This document shows positions 19,733 through 29,301 of a DNA stretch of 64,000 nucleotides, piece after piece. The stretch lies in contig NZ_JFHD01000002.1 of NCBI RefSeq assembly GCF_000698575.1, positions 248,001 through 312,000 of the forward strand, given 5' to 3'. The stretch's first letter is position 1; every line of letters begins with the position of its first letter. The DNA comes from Caballeronia zhejiangensis (GTDB lineage Bacteria > Pseudomonadota > Gammaproteobacteria > Burkholderiales > Burkholderiaceae). The translations under genes and the position numbers were made by a program. The notes below the pieces were generated by a model, which saw only the letters and a list, made by a program, of their open reading frames with translations, ran no database searches and was not told where the DNA came from.

Positions 19733-21250
19733 TCATAGAGACTTGCGCAGATTCACTGCCGGGATCTTGAGGGCTTCGCGGTACTTGGCTACGGTGCGCC
19801 GCGCTACCACGAATCCTTGTTCCGCCAGCAGTTCGGCGATGCGGCTGTCTGAAAGAGGAGTTTTGGGGTCTTCCGCTCCTATCAGTTGCTTGATGAGGGC
19901 CCGGATCGCCGTTGACGATGCCGCGCCTCCTGTGTCGGTCGAAACGTGCGATCCAAAGAAGTACTTAAATTCAAGCGTCCCGAATGGGGTGAGCATGTAC
20001 TTGCCCGTGGTCACACGAGAAACCGTCGACTCGTGTAAACCCAGCGTATCAGCAATCTCCCGCAAAACCAAGGGGCGCATGGCGATTTCGCCATGTGCAA
20101 AAAAGTTCTTCTGACGCTCGACAATTGCCTGCGCGACACGCAGGATCGTCTCAAACCTCTGCTGAATGTTCTTGATGAGCCAGCGCGCTTCCTGAAGCTG
20201 CTGACGCAACGAACCGCTGCCCGGATCGCCGCGATTGTTGCGCAGGATGTTCGCGTACAAATGGTTGATGCGCAGCTTCGGCACGATCTCCGGGTTGAGT
20301 TCAGCCGTCCAGCCGCCCGACGTCTTGCGCACGAGAATGTCCGGAACGACGTAGTCTGCTTCGCTCTTGCCATACGCCGCGCCCGGAAACGGCTCCAGCG
20401 ACTTGATCAGCAAATGTGCGTCCCGGAGGGCGTCGTCGCTTGCCTTCAACTGTTTGCGCAGGCGCGTGAAGTCGCGCGCGGCGAGCAATTCCAGATGATT
20501 CGTGACGATCTCGAGCGCCAGCGTGCGCGTTGGCGAGCCATCGAGCCGCAGCAACTGCAGTTTCAAGCATTCCGATGCCGAGCGTCCGCCCACGCCGGGC
20601 GGATCGAAACTCTGCAGCAACGCGAGTGCCGCGCTCAGTTCGTCGAGATCGACTTCGAGTTCTTCGGGAAGATCGGTTTGGACTTCGTCGAGCGATGCCG
20701 TGAGATACCCGTCCTCGTCCAGCGACTCGATCAGAAACGTGACGAGCGCCCGATCGCGCTGATTCGCCGCGGTCATGCGCAACTGCGCCGTCAGATGGTC
20801 GCGCAGCGTCGTGGTCGATTCGTGGATTTGCAGCGGCGGCAGATCGTCGTCGTCGGAAGCGTTGTTAGAACGGCCGTAGTCTTCCAGATTCCATGAACTC
20901 GAGTCCTGACCGCTGTCCGAGCCCAGGCCGTTGTACTCGTCGACGCCTTGCGGCTCGCTGTTTTCCGAACGCTCGGAACTGGAACTGCTCGACGTGGAGC
21001 CGTTGCTCATCATCGAATCGGGCGGCGCGCTCGATGTGGCCGGCGCCGCGATCAGCGAACCGTCCGCGGCGACGCGCAAAGGGCTCGCAATCCAGTCGTC
21101 GTCGTTCTCGAGCAGCGGATTCTGAGCGATGGCCATCGCGACTTCCTGCTGCAGTTCGAGCGTCGACAACTGCAGCAGCCGGATCGACTGCTGAAGTTGC
21201 GGGGTCAGCGCAAGATGCTGCGAGAGGCGGAGTTGGAGGCTGGCTTTCAT
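19733..21250 (-). CDS. rpoN: RNA polymerase sigma-54 factor
   Basis: Encodes 505 residues. Region I is Gln/Leu-rich ([20 protein letters not shown] near the N-terminus). An acidic, Ser-rich region II follows at about 70-145. The core-binding region includes [15 protein letters not shown]. The helix-turn-helix [18 protein letters not shown] and the invariant RpoN box [10 protein letters not shown] (483-492) are intact. Sigma-54 directs transcription from -24/-12 promoters with enhancer-binding activators. It lies 153 nt after lptB behind a likely terminator, and hpf and ptsN follow. Confidence 0.97.
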   Translation of the reverse strand: MKASLQLRLSQHLALTPQLQQSIRLLQLSTLELQQEVAMAIAQNPLLENDDDWIASPLRVAADGSLIAAPATSSAPPDSMMSNGSTSSSSSSERSENSEPQGVDEYNGLGSDSGQDSSSWNLEDYGRSNNASDDDDLPPLQIHESTTTLRDHLTAQLRMTAANQRDRALVTFLIESLDEDGYLTASLDEVQTDLPEELEVDLDELSAALALLQSFDPPGVGGRSASECLKLQLLRLDGSPTRTLALEIVTNHLELLAARDFTRLRKQLKASDDALRDAHLLIKSLEPFPGAAYGKSEADYVVPDILVRKTSGGWTAELNPEIVPKLRINHLYANILRNNRGDPGSGSLRQQLQEARWLIKNIQQRFETILRVAQAIVERQKNFFAHGEIAMRPLVLREIADTLGLHESTVSRVTTGKYMLTPFGTLEFKYFFGSHVSTDTGGAASSTAIRALIKQLIGAEDPKTPLSDSRIAELLAEQGFVVARRTVAKYREALKIPAVNLRKSL

Positions 21251-21309
21251 GGCAAAGTTTTAATCATTGTAGAGAGTTTGCCACGCGCGCGAAACCTCGC
21301 GGGGATTCC

Positions 21310-21340
21310 AAAAAAGCGCATGCCGCCCACGGGGGCGGCA
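21310..21340 (-). terminator. probable terminator between lptB and rpoN
   Basis: 8-bp perfect stem TGCCGCCC (21321-21328) and GGGCGGCA (21333-21340) with a 4-nt loop. On the minus strand it is followed after TGCGC by six T (complement of 21310-21315). The 5-nt gap before the T-run weakens it. It may attenuate read-through from lptB into rpoN. Confidence 0.6.
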
Positions 21341-21403
21341 CGTAAGTTTTGCAACTTTCGCATGATGCGGCGCACTATCAATGCGGCCTTTGCGACGGTG
21401 CGC

Positions 21404-22186
21404 TCACATGCGGAAATGCTCGCCGAGATAGACGCGGCGCACGCTTTCGTTCTCGATGATTTCGCTCGGCGCGCCCGCCGCGAGCACGGTGCCGTCGCTG
21501 ATGATGTACGCGTGATCGCAAATGCCGAGCGTCTCGCGCACGTTATGGTCGGTAATCAAAACGCCGATGTTGCGCTGCTTCAGAAACTTCACGATTTTCT
21601 GGATTTCCAGCACCGCGATCGGATCGACGCCCGCGAAGGGTTCGTCGAGCAGGATGAAGCTCGGGTTGGTCGCGAGCGCCCGCGCGATCTCGACGCGACG
21701 GCGCTCTCCGCCCGACAGCGACAGCGCCGGATTCTCGCGAAGATGCGCGATCTGCAACTCGTCGAGCAAGGCTTCGGCGCGCTGTGTTATGGCGTCTTTT
21801 GACAGGCGTTTGCCCGACGCATCGGTTTGCAGTTCCAGCACCGCGCGGATGTTCTGCTCGACAGTGAGCTTGCGAAACACCGATGCTTCCTGCGGCAGAT
21901 ACGACAGGCCGAGGTGCGCGCGCTGGTGGATGGGCAGAAGGCTGATCGAGTTGCCGTCGAGATCGATTTCGCCGGCATCGAGCGGCACGAGACCGACGAT
22001 CATATAGAACGACGTGGTCTTGCCCGCGCCGTTAGGGCCGAGCAACCCGACCACTTCGCCGCTCTTCACATCGAGCGACACGTCCTTCACCACGGTGCGC
22101 GAGCCGTAACGCTTCTTCAGATTGCGGACGACGAGCGAACTCGACTCGCCTTCCGGCTTACGGTGGGGCATGGCGGGCGAATTCAC
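21404..22186 (-). CDS. lptB: LPS export ABC transporter ATP-binding protein LptB
   Basis: Encodes 260 residues, the cytoplasmic ATPase driving LPS extraction by LptBFG. Walker A is GPNGAGKTT (50-58), the signature is [17 protein letters not shown], and Walker B is [13 protein letters not shown], followed by the H-loop [12 protein letters not shown]. The likely start is the GTG at 22186, whose sequence GTGA overlaps the lptA TGA and has AAGGAA about 10 nt upstream. An ATG five codons in (22171) has no ribosome-binding site. It is the last gene of kdsD-kdsC-lptC-lptA-lptB. Confidence 0.95.
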   Translation of the reverse strand: MNSPAMPHRKPEGESSSLVVRNLKKRYGSRTVVKDVSLDVKSGEVVGLLGPNGAGKTTSFYMIVGLVPLDAGEIDLDGNSISLLPIHQRAHLGLSYLPQEASVFRKLTVEQNIRAVLELQTDASGKRLSKDAITQRAEALLDELQIAHLRENPALSLSGGERRRVEIARALATNPSFILLDEPFAGVDPIAVLEIQKIVKFLKQRNIGVLITDHNVRETLGICDHAYIISDGTVLAAGAPSEIIENESVRRVYLGEHFRM

Positions 22187-22869
22187 TGCTGCGGCGTTCC
22201 TTGAATGGTATTCGACGGAGAAAGCGTGGCAGGCGAACCGTTCAGCGGCGCGGCGCCGCCTGAACGCGGCGCGAGCATCGCGCGCACGCGGCCGCTCGGA
22301 TTGCCGGGTCCGGCCTGGTCCTTGCCCGCGCTCGCCGTGTAGAAGTCCTTCTGGCCGTCATAGGTGATCACGCTGCCGTGCACTTCGTCCTGCACGGTCG
22401 TCAGGCCTTGCAGGCGGCGCACGACCGCGCGCGTCGTGAGCTTCGTGAAGTCGTTCTTGCCGTCGTAATCGATTCGCACCGCGTTGCCGTCGATGTACTC
22501 GTTCAGACCGTCACGCTTCTGACGGAAATACGAGAGATTGTTGCCGGTCGACGTGCCGGTGGCGTACTGATAACCCTGCGGGTCTTGCGTCACCTCAACG
22601 CGGTCGGCCTTGATCACGATCGTGCCTTTCGTCGCGACTACGTGACCGGTGAAGATGTTCTTCTGATTGAGATCGTCGTACGACATGTTGTCCGCTTCGA
22701 TGTTGAGCGGCTTGTCGCGGTCGGCCTTTTCGGCGTGCGCCGGCAGCGCGGCCAGCGCGACCGCGATGGTCAGGGCGGCAGCGAGCCCGGCCCGCACGGC
22801 GTGCGTGGCACGGCGCGCGAGCATTGCGCGCGCAGGGCCGCCATCGGGACGAGGGAACCTTTCGTTCAT
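22183..22869 (-). CDS. lptA: LPS transport periplasmic protein LptA
   Basis: Encodes 228 residues. LptA forms the periplasmic bridge carrying LPS from LptC to LptDE. After an N-terminal signal segment ending near LPAHA (about 46) comes the OstA-like beta domain: [38 protein letters not shown] and [18 protein letters not shown]. The C-terminal tail (190-228) is Gly/Pro/Ser-rich and probably disordered. It lies 30 nt downstream of lptC and overlaps lptB, so the three are co-expressed. Confidence 0.93.
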   Translation of the reverse strand: MNERFPRPDGGPARAMLARRATHAVRAGLAAALTIAVALAALPAHAEKADRDKPLNIEADNMSYDDLNQKNIFTGHVVATKGTIVIKADRVEVTQDPQGYQYATGTSTGNNLSYFRQKRDGLNEYIDGNAVRIDYDGKNDFTKLTTRAVVRRLQGLTTVQDEVHGSVITYDGQKDFYTASAGKDQAGPGNPSGRVRAMLAPRSGGAAPLNGSPATLSPSNTIQGTPQQ

Positions 22870-22899
22870 GCAGTCACAATTCGGATGGGAGTGCCGGGA

Positions 22900-23502
22900 T
22901 TACTTGGACGAACCGCCGTTGATATCCGTGGCTGCGATCGCGCCGCGCACGTTACCGAACAGCTTCATCACCCGGGTCACGTTGTTGTAGTTCATGCCAG
23001 AGGCCGTCATCACCGACGGGCCGCGCTGAAGTCTAACCGGTTTTTCCGTTTCGATGACATCGTCGTTCACCAGCACGCGAAAATGCTGGGAATCCGCCTG
23101 CATCTGCGGATCTCCGTAACCGGCCGCGCGCACGATGCGCGCGTCGTCGTAGAGATCGACGATCGAGACGTCGCCATTGACCGTGCCGCGCTGGGCCGTC
23201 GCCGTGACGGTCGGCTTCATCGGCTGGAACATTCGCATCGCGGGCAGCGTGAGCTCGCTGATCTCGTCGTCTTCGTAATGCACCATCGACTTCGCCGTCA
23301 GACGATATTGCGTCGTGCCGGTGGCGTCGAGCTCGGAAACCGAAAAGTTGTTGGCGAAGTAGTCGGGCGTGTGGCGCTTCTCGGGCGCGGGCGCCTGCTG
23401 TGCTGGAGGCAGCGTGGCCTGCAGCAGCCAGTAGGTGATGCCGGCCAGCGCCGCCACCGCGAGAAGCGGCAGGAGCGAGGCGAGCTTTCCGGGGCGCGGC
23501 AT
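22900..23502 (-). CDS. lptC: LPS export protein LptC
   Basis: Encodes 200 residues. LptC is anchored in the inner membrane by one N-terminal helix (LLPLLAVAALAGITYWLL, about 10-27) and passes LPS to LptA. The periplasmic OstA-like fold is visible in YFANNFSVSELDATGTTQYR, YEDDEISELTLPAMRMF and VTRVMKLFGNVRGAI. It begins 4 nt after kdsC, linking LPS inner-core sugar synthesis with LPS export in one transcript. Confidence 0.92.
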   Translation of the reverse strand: MPRPGKLASLLPLLAVAALAGITYWLLQATLPPAQQAPAPEKRHTPDYFANNFSVSELDATGTTQYRLTAKSMVHYEDDEISELTLPAMRMFQPMKPTVTATAQRGTVNGDVSIVDLYDDARIVRAAGYGDPQMQADSQHFRVLVNDDVIETEKPVRLQRGPSVMTASGMNYNNVTRVMKLFGNVRGAIAATDINGGSSK

Positions 23503-23506
23503 GGCC

Positions 23507-24046
23507 TCAGCCTCCGAGCGCTGCGGCGAGCAGTTCGTCGTAGCGATGTTGCGCGCGCAGGATCGCGTCGCAGACTTCGCGCACGGCGCCGTGGCCGCCG
23601 CGCGCTTCCGCGACCCAGTGCACGCGCTGAATTACTTCGGGATGCGCGTTCGCGGGCGCGGCCGCAAAGCCGCAGCGGCGCATCACCGCGAGATCCGGCC
23701 AGTCGTCGCCCATGTAGCCGCATTCGTCGGCCGGAATGCCGGTGGCTTCGAGAAGTTCGGCGAGCGCGACGGTTTTATCGCCGACGCCCTGATAGAGATG
23801 GGTGATGCCCAGTTCGCGCGCGCGCGCCGCGACGATGCCCGATTGCCGTCCCGTGATGATCGCCGTCTGCACGCCGACCGACTGCAGCATCTTCACGCCG
23901 TGGCCGTCGAGCGAATTGAACGACTTCATCGCGTCGCCTTCGGCGGTGAAATAGAGACTGCCGTCGGTGAAAACGCCGTCGACGTCGAACACCATCAGCT
24001 TCAGACGGCTCGCGCGTTCGGCGGCGGTGAGAGGCTTCTGCGCCAT
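23507..24046 (-). CDS. kdsC: 3-deoxy-D-manno-octulosonate 8-phosphate phosphatase KdsC
   Basis: Encodes 179 residues, a C0-type HAD phosphatase converting KDO-8-phosphate to KDO. Catalytic aspartates D21 and D23 lie in VFDVDGVFTDG. TAIITGRQSGIV, the lysine of GVGDKTVAL and GYMGDDWPDLAVM are the remaining HAD motifs. I chose the ATG at 24046, which overlaps the kdsD stop by one base (TGATG); a TTG one codon earlier is the alternative. Coupled translation with kdsD fits successive steps of KDO synthesis. Confidence 0.95.
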   Translation of the reverse strand: MAQKPLTAAERASRLKLMVFDVDGVFTDGSLYFTAEGDAMKSFNSLDGHGVKMLQSVGVQTAIITGRQSGIVAARARELGITHLYQGVGDKTVALAELLEATGIPADECGYMGDDWPDLAVMRRCGFAAAPANAHPEVIQRVHWVAEARGGHGAVREVCDAILRAQHRYDELLAAALGG

Positions 24047-25029
24047 CAAATTACCTTCTTGGAGAAGAGGTCGTGCATGTTCAGTGCGCCGATCAGCGTC
24101 GCATCGGCGTCCACGACCAGCATCTGATTGATGCGAAAGCGCTCCATCAGTTCCACGGCTTCGACCGCGAGATGATCCGGCGCAATCGTGCGCGGATTAC
24201 GGGTCATGACATCGGCGAGTTTCAACGCGCGGAAATCGCCGTCGCGCTGCAGGATGCGGCGCAGGTCGCCATCGGTGAAAATGCCGTGGACGTGACGATT
24301 TTCGTCGATGACCGCGGTCATGCCCATGCGCTTGTCGGTGATCTGGAAGAGCGCGTCCGCAACGGTTGCGTCGAGCGAAACGACCGGCACTTCGTCGCCT
24401 ACGCGCATCACGTCGCGCACATAGGTGAGCAGGCGCCGCCCGAGCGCGCCGCCCGGATGCGAGCGCGCGAAGTCGTCGGGACCGAAGCCGCGCGCGTCGA
24501 GCACGGCGACGGCGAGCGCATCGCCGAGCGCCATGGCGGCGGTCGTGCTGGCCGTCGGCGCGAGATTCATCGGACACGCTTCCTTTTCGACGCGTGCATT
24601 CAGATGCATGTCCGCCAGTTGCGCGAGACTCGATTCGGGACGGCCGGTGATCGCGATCAGCTTTGCCCCAAGCCGCTTGATGAGCGGCAGAATGGCGACG
24701 AGTTCCTCGGTTTCGCCCGAGTTCGACAGCGCGATGAAGATGTCGTCGGCGGTGACCATGCCGAGGTCGCCGTGGCTCGCTTCGGCCGGATGCACGAAGA
24801 ACGCCGGCGTGCCGGTGGAGGCGAGCGTCGCGGCGAACTTGCGCGCGACGTGGCCCGACTTGCCGATGCCCGAGACGACCACGCGGCCGCGGCAGCCGAG
24901 CAGCGTTTCGACCGCGTTCGTGAAGTTGTCGTCGAGGAGTTCGGAGAGCCCGCGAACGGCGTCGGCTTCGATCTGAATTACGTTGCGAGCCAGCGCCAGC
25001 GCCCGGTCGCCATTGATTTTCGCTATCAT
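24046..25029 (-). CDS. kdsD: arabinose-5-phosphate isomerase KdsD
   Basis: Encodes 327 residues. KdsD interconverts ribulose 5-phosphate and arabinose 5-phosphate, the KDO precursor. The SIS domain covers about 40-175 (GRVVVSGIGKSGHVARKFAA, FVHPAEASHGDLGM, ALSNSGETEELV). Two CBS domains follow (VPVVSLDATVADALFQITDK and PDHLAVEAVELMERFRINQ). It is the first gene of the kds-lpt operon, divergent from the antiporter gene across 160 bp. Confidence 0.95.
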   Translation of the reverse strand: MIAKINGDRALALARNVIQIEADAVRGLSELLDDNFTNAVETLLGCRGRVVVSGIGKSGHVARKFAATLASTGTPAFFVHPAEASHGDLGMVTADDIFIALSNSGETEELVAILPLIKRLGAKLIAITGRPESSLAQLADMHLNARVEKEACPMNLAPTASTTAAMALGDALAVAVLDARGFGPDDFARSHPGGALGRRLLTYVRDVMRVGDEVPVVSLDATVADALFQITDKRMGMTAVIDENRHVHGIFTDGDLRRILQRDGDFRALKLADVMTRNPRTIAPDHLAVEAVELMERFRINQMLVVDADATLIGALNMHDLFSKKVI

Positions 25030-25106
25030 GCGCGGAGTATAGCAAAGGCGATTCCGGGCCGCCCCGTACGGAGCCCGGTGCGCCGCCGTCTATCCGCCCC
25101 CGCAAG

Positions 25107-25128
25107 CCCTGTCGTCAGGGGCCTTTTT
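25107..25128 (+). terminator. terminator-like hairpin in the leader of the antiporter gene
   Basis: CCCTG (25107-25111) and CAGGG (25116-25120) form a stem with loop TCGT, followed after GCC by TTTTT (25124-25128). It lies 62 nt upstream of the antiporter start with no plus-strand gene before it, so it may be a leader attenuator. The stem is short and could be fortuitous. Confidence 0.35.
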
Positions 25129-25189
25129 AAGATGCCGGAGCGCCCGATTCACGCGCCTCGGAACGCTGACGAACGAGGACGCTAGTCGG

Positions 25190-27187
25190 ATGCCGATTTC
25201 TCCGCTCGAAATGACGCTGTTGCTGCTGCTCTGCTCCGTGGCAGGCGTCGTCGTATTTCGCTATTTCAACCTGCCGCCGATGCTCGGCTATTTGACGGTC
25301 GGCATCATCGTCGGGCCGCACGCGGCGGGCATCGCGCCGGACACCGACCGCGCGCAGCATCTCGCCGAATTCGGCGTCGTGTTCCTGATGTTCTCCATCG
25401 GGCTCGAGTTTTCGCTCTCGAAGCTGCGCTCGATGCGGCGCATCGTGTTCGGACTCGGCGCGAGCCAGGTCGGTGCGACCATCGCGCTCGCGATGATCTT
25501 CGGCTGGATCGCCAATTTCTGGATCGGCATGTCGTGGCAGGCGAGCTTCGCGCTCGGCGGCGCGATGTCCATGTCCTCGACCGCCATCGTCAGCAAGCTG
25601 CTCGCCGAGCGGCTCGAGCTCGAATCCGAGCACGGCCGCAACATCTTCGGCGTGCTGCTGTTTCAGGATCTGGCGGTCGTGCCGCTGCTCATCATCATCG
25701 CGGCGTTCGGCAACGGCCAGTCGTCGCAGCTCGCGATGTGGCTCGGCATCGCCGCGGTGAAAATCGTCATCGCGTTGACGGTGCTGCTTTTCATCGGCCA
25801 GAAGTTCATGACGCGCTGGTTCGACCTCGTCGCGCGGCGCCGCTCGCAAGAGCTGTTCATGCTGAACCTGCTGCTCGTGACGCTGGGCGCGGCGTTCATC
25901 ACCGACAAGTTCGGTCTGTCGCTTGCGCTCGGCGCGTTCATCGCGGGCATGCTGATCGCGGAGACGCCGTATCGGCATCAGGTGGAAGAGGACATCAAGC
26001 CTTTCCGCGACGTGCTGCTCGGTCTGTTCTTCGTGACGACCGGCATGCTGCTGAATCCGCGCGTGATCTGGGAGCATCCGTTTCTCGTGCTCGGCTTTTT
26101 CGTCGTGCCGATCCTGCTCAAGGCGGTGATGATCACCGGTCTCGCGCGCGCCTTCGGTGCGACGCCGGGCGTCGCGATGCGTACGGGCCTCGGTCTCGCG
26201 CAGGCGGGCGAGTTCGGCTTCGTGCTGCTGAATCTGATTCTGGATTCGCATCTCGTCGATTCCACGATCCTGCAAGCCATTCTTTCCGCGATGCTGCTCT
26301 CGATGCTCGCCGCCCCGTTCATCATCCAGAACGCGGACCGGATCGTGCTGCGGCTCTCGTCGACGGAATGGATGCTGCAATCGCTGCAAATGACGAAAAT
26401 CGCGACGCAGAGCCTGAAGCAGAGCGGCCACGTCATCATCTGCGGATACGGCCGCGCCGGACAGAACCTCGCGCGCATGCTGGAGCAAGAGGGCATTTCG
26501 TATGTCGCGCTCGATCTCGACCCGGATCGCGTGGCGGCGGCAGCGGCGGCGGGCGAATCGGTCGTGTTCGGCGATGCCGGACGGCGCGAATCGCTGCTCG
26601 CGGCGGGCCTTCATCGCGCGGCGACGGTCGCGATCACGTACGCGAACACGCCGTCCGCGATGCGCGTGCTGCACAACATCCACGAACTCGCGCCGACTTT
26701 GCCGGTGATCGTGCGCACCGTCGACGACGCCGATCTCGAAAAGCTCACCGCGGCGGGCGCGACGGAAGTGATTCCGGAGATCGTCGAGGGCAGCCTGATG
26801 CTCGCATCGCACACGCTCGTCCTGATGGGCGTGCCGATGCGCCGCGTCGTGCGGCGCGTGGAGGAAATGCGCGATGCGCGCTACAGCCTGCTGCGCGGCT
26901 ATTTCCACGGCGCCGACGACGTCGACGACGACGATGGCCACGAGCAGGTCCGGCTACAATCCGTACCCATCGACGCAAATTCCGAAGCCGTCGGGCATTC
27001 GCTCGACGATCTCGGACTCGTCGGCAACGGTGTCGAAGTGACCGCGATCCGGCGCCACGGCATCCGGGGCGTCGCACCGGACCCCGAAACCAAGCTGCGC
27101 GCGAACGATATCGTCGTGCTGCGCGGCCTGCCCGAAGTGCTGGCGCAAGCCGAGGAACGGCTCTCGCGCAATCGCCGGGCAGCCTAG
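25190..27187 (+). CDS. monovalent cation:proton antiporter, KefB/YbaL type (CPA2)
   Basis: Encodes 665 residues. The N-terminal ~385 residues form an Na+/H+-exchanger-type membrane domain of about 12 helices (YFNLPPMLGYLTVGIIVGP, SMSSTAIVSKLLAERLELES). The RCK NAD-binding domain follows, with VIICGYGRAGQNLARML (about 415-431), then an RCK_C domain at about 580-655. Such proteins exchange K+ or Na+ for protons under nucleotide or glutathione control. The lack of a KefB-specific regulatory loop makes YbaL-like the safer label. apt begins 60 nt downstream. Confidence 0.88.
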   Translation: MPISPLEMTLLLLLCSVAGVVVFRYFNLPPMLGYLTVGIIVGPHAAGIAPDTDRAQHLAEFGVVFLMFSIGLEFSLSKLRSMRRIVFGLGASQVGATIALAMIFGWIANFWIGMSWQASFALGGAMSMSSTAIVSKLLAERLELESEHGRNIFGVLLFQDLAVVPLLIIIAAFGNGQSSQLAMWLGIAAVKIVIALTVLLFIGQKFMTRWFDLVARRRSQELFMLNLLLVTLGAAFITDKFGLSLALGAFIAGMLIAETPYRHQVEEDIKPFRDVLLGLFFVTTGMLLNPRVIWEHPFLVLGFFVVPILLKAVMITGLARAFGATPGVAMRTGLGLAQAGEFGFVLLNLILDSHLVDSTILQAILSAMLLSMLAAPFIIQNADRIVLRLSSTEWMLQSLQMTKIATQSLKQSGHVIICGYGRAGQNLARMLEQEGISYVALDLDPDRVAAAAAAGESVVFGDAGRRESLLAAGLHRAATVAITYANTPSAMRVLHNIHELAPTLPVIVRTVDDADLEKLTAAGATEVIPEIVEGSLMLASHTLVLMGVPMRRVVRRVEEMRDARYSLLRGYFHGADDVDDDDGHEQVRLQSVPIDANSEAVGHSLDDLGLVGNGVEVTAIRRHGIRGVAPDPETKLRANDIVVLRGLPEVLAQAEERLSRNRRAA

Positions 27188-27247
27188 CTTCCCTCTTTTG
27201 TCACCAAGGCGAACGCGCGGCCTCACGGCGCGGACTCCGGAGAAGTC

Positions 27248-27814
27248 ATGTCCATTACCCCCTCGCACGCCCAGCTCGACGCCGCGCGTTTCATCAAGGA
27301 GCGCGTGCGCACCGTCGATAACTGGCCGCAGCCCGGCGTGCAGTTCCGCGATATCACGACCATCCTGCAAGACCGCAAGGCGCTGCGCATGCTGATCGAC
27401 CTGTTCGTGCAGCGCTATATCGACGAAAACGTGAACGTGATCGCCGGCATGGACGCGCGCGGCTTCATCATCGGGCCGATTCTCGCGTACGAGCTGAGCC
27501 TCGGTTTCGTGCCGATCCGCAAGAAGGGCAAGCTGCCGTACAAGACGCTCGAACAGTCGTACGAGCTGGAATACGGCCGCGCGACCGTCGAGATTCACGA
27601 GGATGCGTGCAAGCCGGGCGACCGCGTCGTGATCGTCGACGATCTCGTCGCGACCGGCGGCACCATGATGGCCGGCAAGATTCTGCTGGAGCGGCTCGGC
27701 GCGCAAGTAGTCGAGGCGGCGGCGATCATCGATCTGCCGGATCTCGGCGGCTCGAAGCTGCTGCGCGAAAATGGCGTGCCGCTTTATACCGTTTGCGAAT
27801 TCGCCGGACATTGA
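27248..27814 (+). CDS. apt: adenine phosphoribosyltransferase
   Basis: Encodes 188 residues. Apt salvages adenine to AMP using PRPP. Visible features are [50 protein letters not shown] and the PRPP-binding loop [17 protein letters not shown]. The start has GGAGAAG upstream. One base separates its stop from the next gene's ATG, so the exporter is translationally coupled. Confidence 0.95.
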   Translation: MSITPSHAQLDAARFIKERVRTVDNWPQPGVQFRDITTILQDRKALRMLIDLFVQRYIDENVNVIAGMDARGFIIGPILAYELSLGFVPIRKKGKLPYKTLEQSYELEYGRATVEIHEDACKPGDRVVIVDDLVATGGTMMAGKILLERLGAQVVEAAAIIDLPDLGGSKLLRENGVPLYTVCEFAGH

Positions 27815-27815
27815 C

Positions 27816-28430
27816 ATGCCCAACTTTCTGCTCTTTCTCGCGGCTTCCGTCGCGATCACCGTCGCGCCGGGGCCGGACAATCTTCAGGTGCTCGCGCGCG
27901 GCATTTCGCAAGGACGGCTCGCGGGCGTGGTCGCGGCGTGCGGGTTCGCATTCGGCGTGATCTTCCATACGACGCTCGCGGCGCTCGGGGTTGCAGCACT
28001 GCTGCGTTCGTCGCCGATGGCGTTTCAGGCGGTGAAACTGGCGGGCGCGGCGTATCTCGTGTGGATCGGCATCAAGGCGCTGCGCAGCCACGGCCTCGCG
28101 ACCGCGCACGCGCGCCCGAGCCAGCCGCTTACGACCGTGTTCCGCCAGAGCGTGATCGGCAACATGTTGAATCCGAAAGTGACGCTGTTCTTCATCGTGT
28201 TCCTGCCGCAGTTCGTCGATCCGCACGGCGCGCAAAGCGTGATGCTGCAGATGTTCGAACTCGGCGCGCTCTTCATGCTGCAGACGGTCGTCGTGTTTTC
28301 GCTTTTCGGCATCGGCGCGGGAATGATCGGCGCGTGGCTGAAGCGCCGTCCGCGCGTGGGCGTGTGGCTCGACCGGCTCGCGGGTGTCACGTTCATCGCG
28401 CTCGGCATTCGCGTCGCGCTCAAGGACTGA
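27816..28430 (+). CDS. RhtB/LysE-family amino-acid exporter
   Basis: Encodes 204 residues with about six membrane helices. The N-terminal VAITVAPGPDNLQVLARGIS is the RhtB-type signature; GNMLNPKVTLFFIVFLPQF is the conserved NPK motif. The family exports amino acids such as homoserine, threonine or leucine; the substrate is not predictable here. It starts 1 nt after apt and ends 3 nt before the Nudix gene, forming an apt-rhtB-nudix-purU unit. It is a different branch from the LysE-type gene at 2796. Confidence 0.85.
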   Translation: MPNFLLFLAASVAITVAPGPDNLQVLARGISQGRLAGVVAACGFAFGVIFHTTLAALGVAALLRSSPMAFQAVKLAGAAYLVWIGIKALRSHGLATAHARPSQPLTTVFRQSVIGNMLNPKVTLFFIVFLPQFVDPHGAQSVMLQMFELGALFMLQTVVVFSLFGIGAGMIGAWLKRRPRVGVWLDRLAGVTFIALGIRVALKD

Positions 28431-28433
28431 GAG

Positions 28434-29279
28434 ATGCCGCTCGCTTCGATCGTTGCCGCACGCCGCTTCGACGCCGCCGCGCACCTACCGTTCTTTATCG
28501 GCGATGAACGCGTCGGCTGGACTCGCCGATCCGACGTCGACGCGCTGCGCCGCTGGCCGGACGTCTTCGTGATCGACGCCGCTTCGGTTCGCCTGCACGC
28601 AGCGCTCGCCGATGTGAACGCGCGCAGCGCCGCGCTCGGCGCGGTCATCGGCGCGCTTTTCGCCGAAGGCAAGATTCCCGGTTGGCGCGACGAAACCTAC
28701 GCGATCCGCAACGGCTTCGACGCCGCGCCGCTCGCGTTCATCGAGCGTGCGGCGTCGCGCTTCTTCGGCACGATGACCTACGCGGTGCATCTGAACGGCA
28801 TCGTAAAATACCGGGATAAGGCGCCGCAGTTGTGGATCGCGCGCCGCAGCGACACCAAGGCGACCGATCCCGGCATGCTCGACAACGTCGTCGCGGGCGG
28901 CATCGGCTGGGGTTTCGCACTCATGCCGACGCTCGTGAAGGAATGCTGGGAAGAGGCGGGCATGAGCGCCGAACTCGCCTCGACGGCGACGCCCGGCCGC
29001 ACGTTTCATGTGCTTCAGTCGCTTCCGGAAGGCACGCAGGCCGAGCAGATCTTCGTGTACGACGTCTCCCTGCCGCCCGATTTCGCGCCGCACAATCAGG
29101 ACGGCGAAGTCGGCGAGCATCGCCTTGCGCGCATCGAGGACGTCGCGCGCTGGATCGAAGAGGGCAAGCTCACCGTCGATGCGAGTCTCGCGACGCTCGA
29201 TTGCATGCTGCGTCATCAGTGGATCGACGAAGACGCGTGCGAAGGCATCGACGCGCTGTTCGAAGCGCCGCAAATTTGA
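28434..29279 (+). CDS. DUF4743 / Nudix-domain protein
   Basis: Encodes 281 residues. The N-terminal DUF4743 region (about 1-110) precedes a Nudix fold. The fungal relative YJR142W removes phosphate from damaged thiamine diphosphate analogues, so a metabolite-repair role is possible. The Nudix box region GGIGWGFALMPTLVKECWEE (about residues 154-173) keeps the EExG core, but the glutamate expected five residues after the first glycine is phenylalanine, and the usual R is K. It lies 3 nt after the exporter and 22 nt before purU. Confidence 0.8.
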   Translation: MPLASIVAARRFDAAAHLPFFIGDERVGWTRRSDVDALRRWPDVFVIDAASVRLHAALADVNARSAALGAVIGALFAEGKIPGWRDETYAIRNGFDAAPLAFIERAASRFFGTMTYAVHLNGIVKYRDKAPQLWIARRSDTKATDPGMLDNVVAGGIGWGFALMPTLVKECWEEAGMSAELASTATPGRTFHVLQSLPEGTQAEQIFVYDVSLPPDFAPHNQDGEVGEHRLARIEDVARWIEEGKLTVDASLATLDCMLRHQWIDEDACEGIDALFEAPQI

Positions 29280-29301
29280 AAGAACCGAACGAGGAAAGGT
29301 C

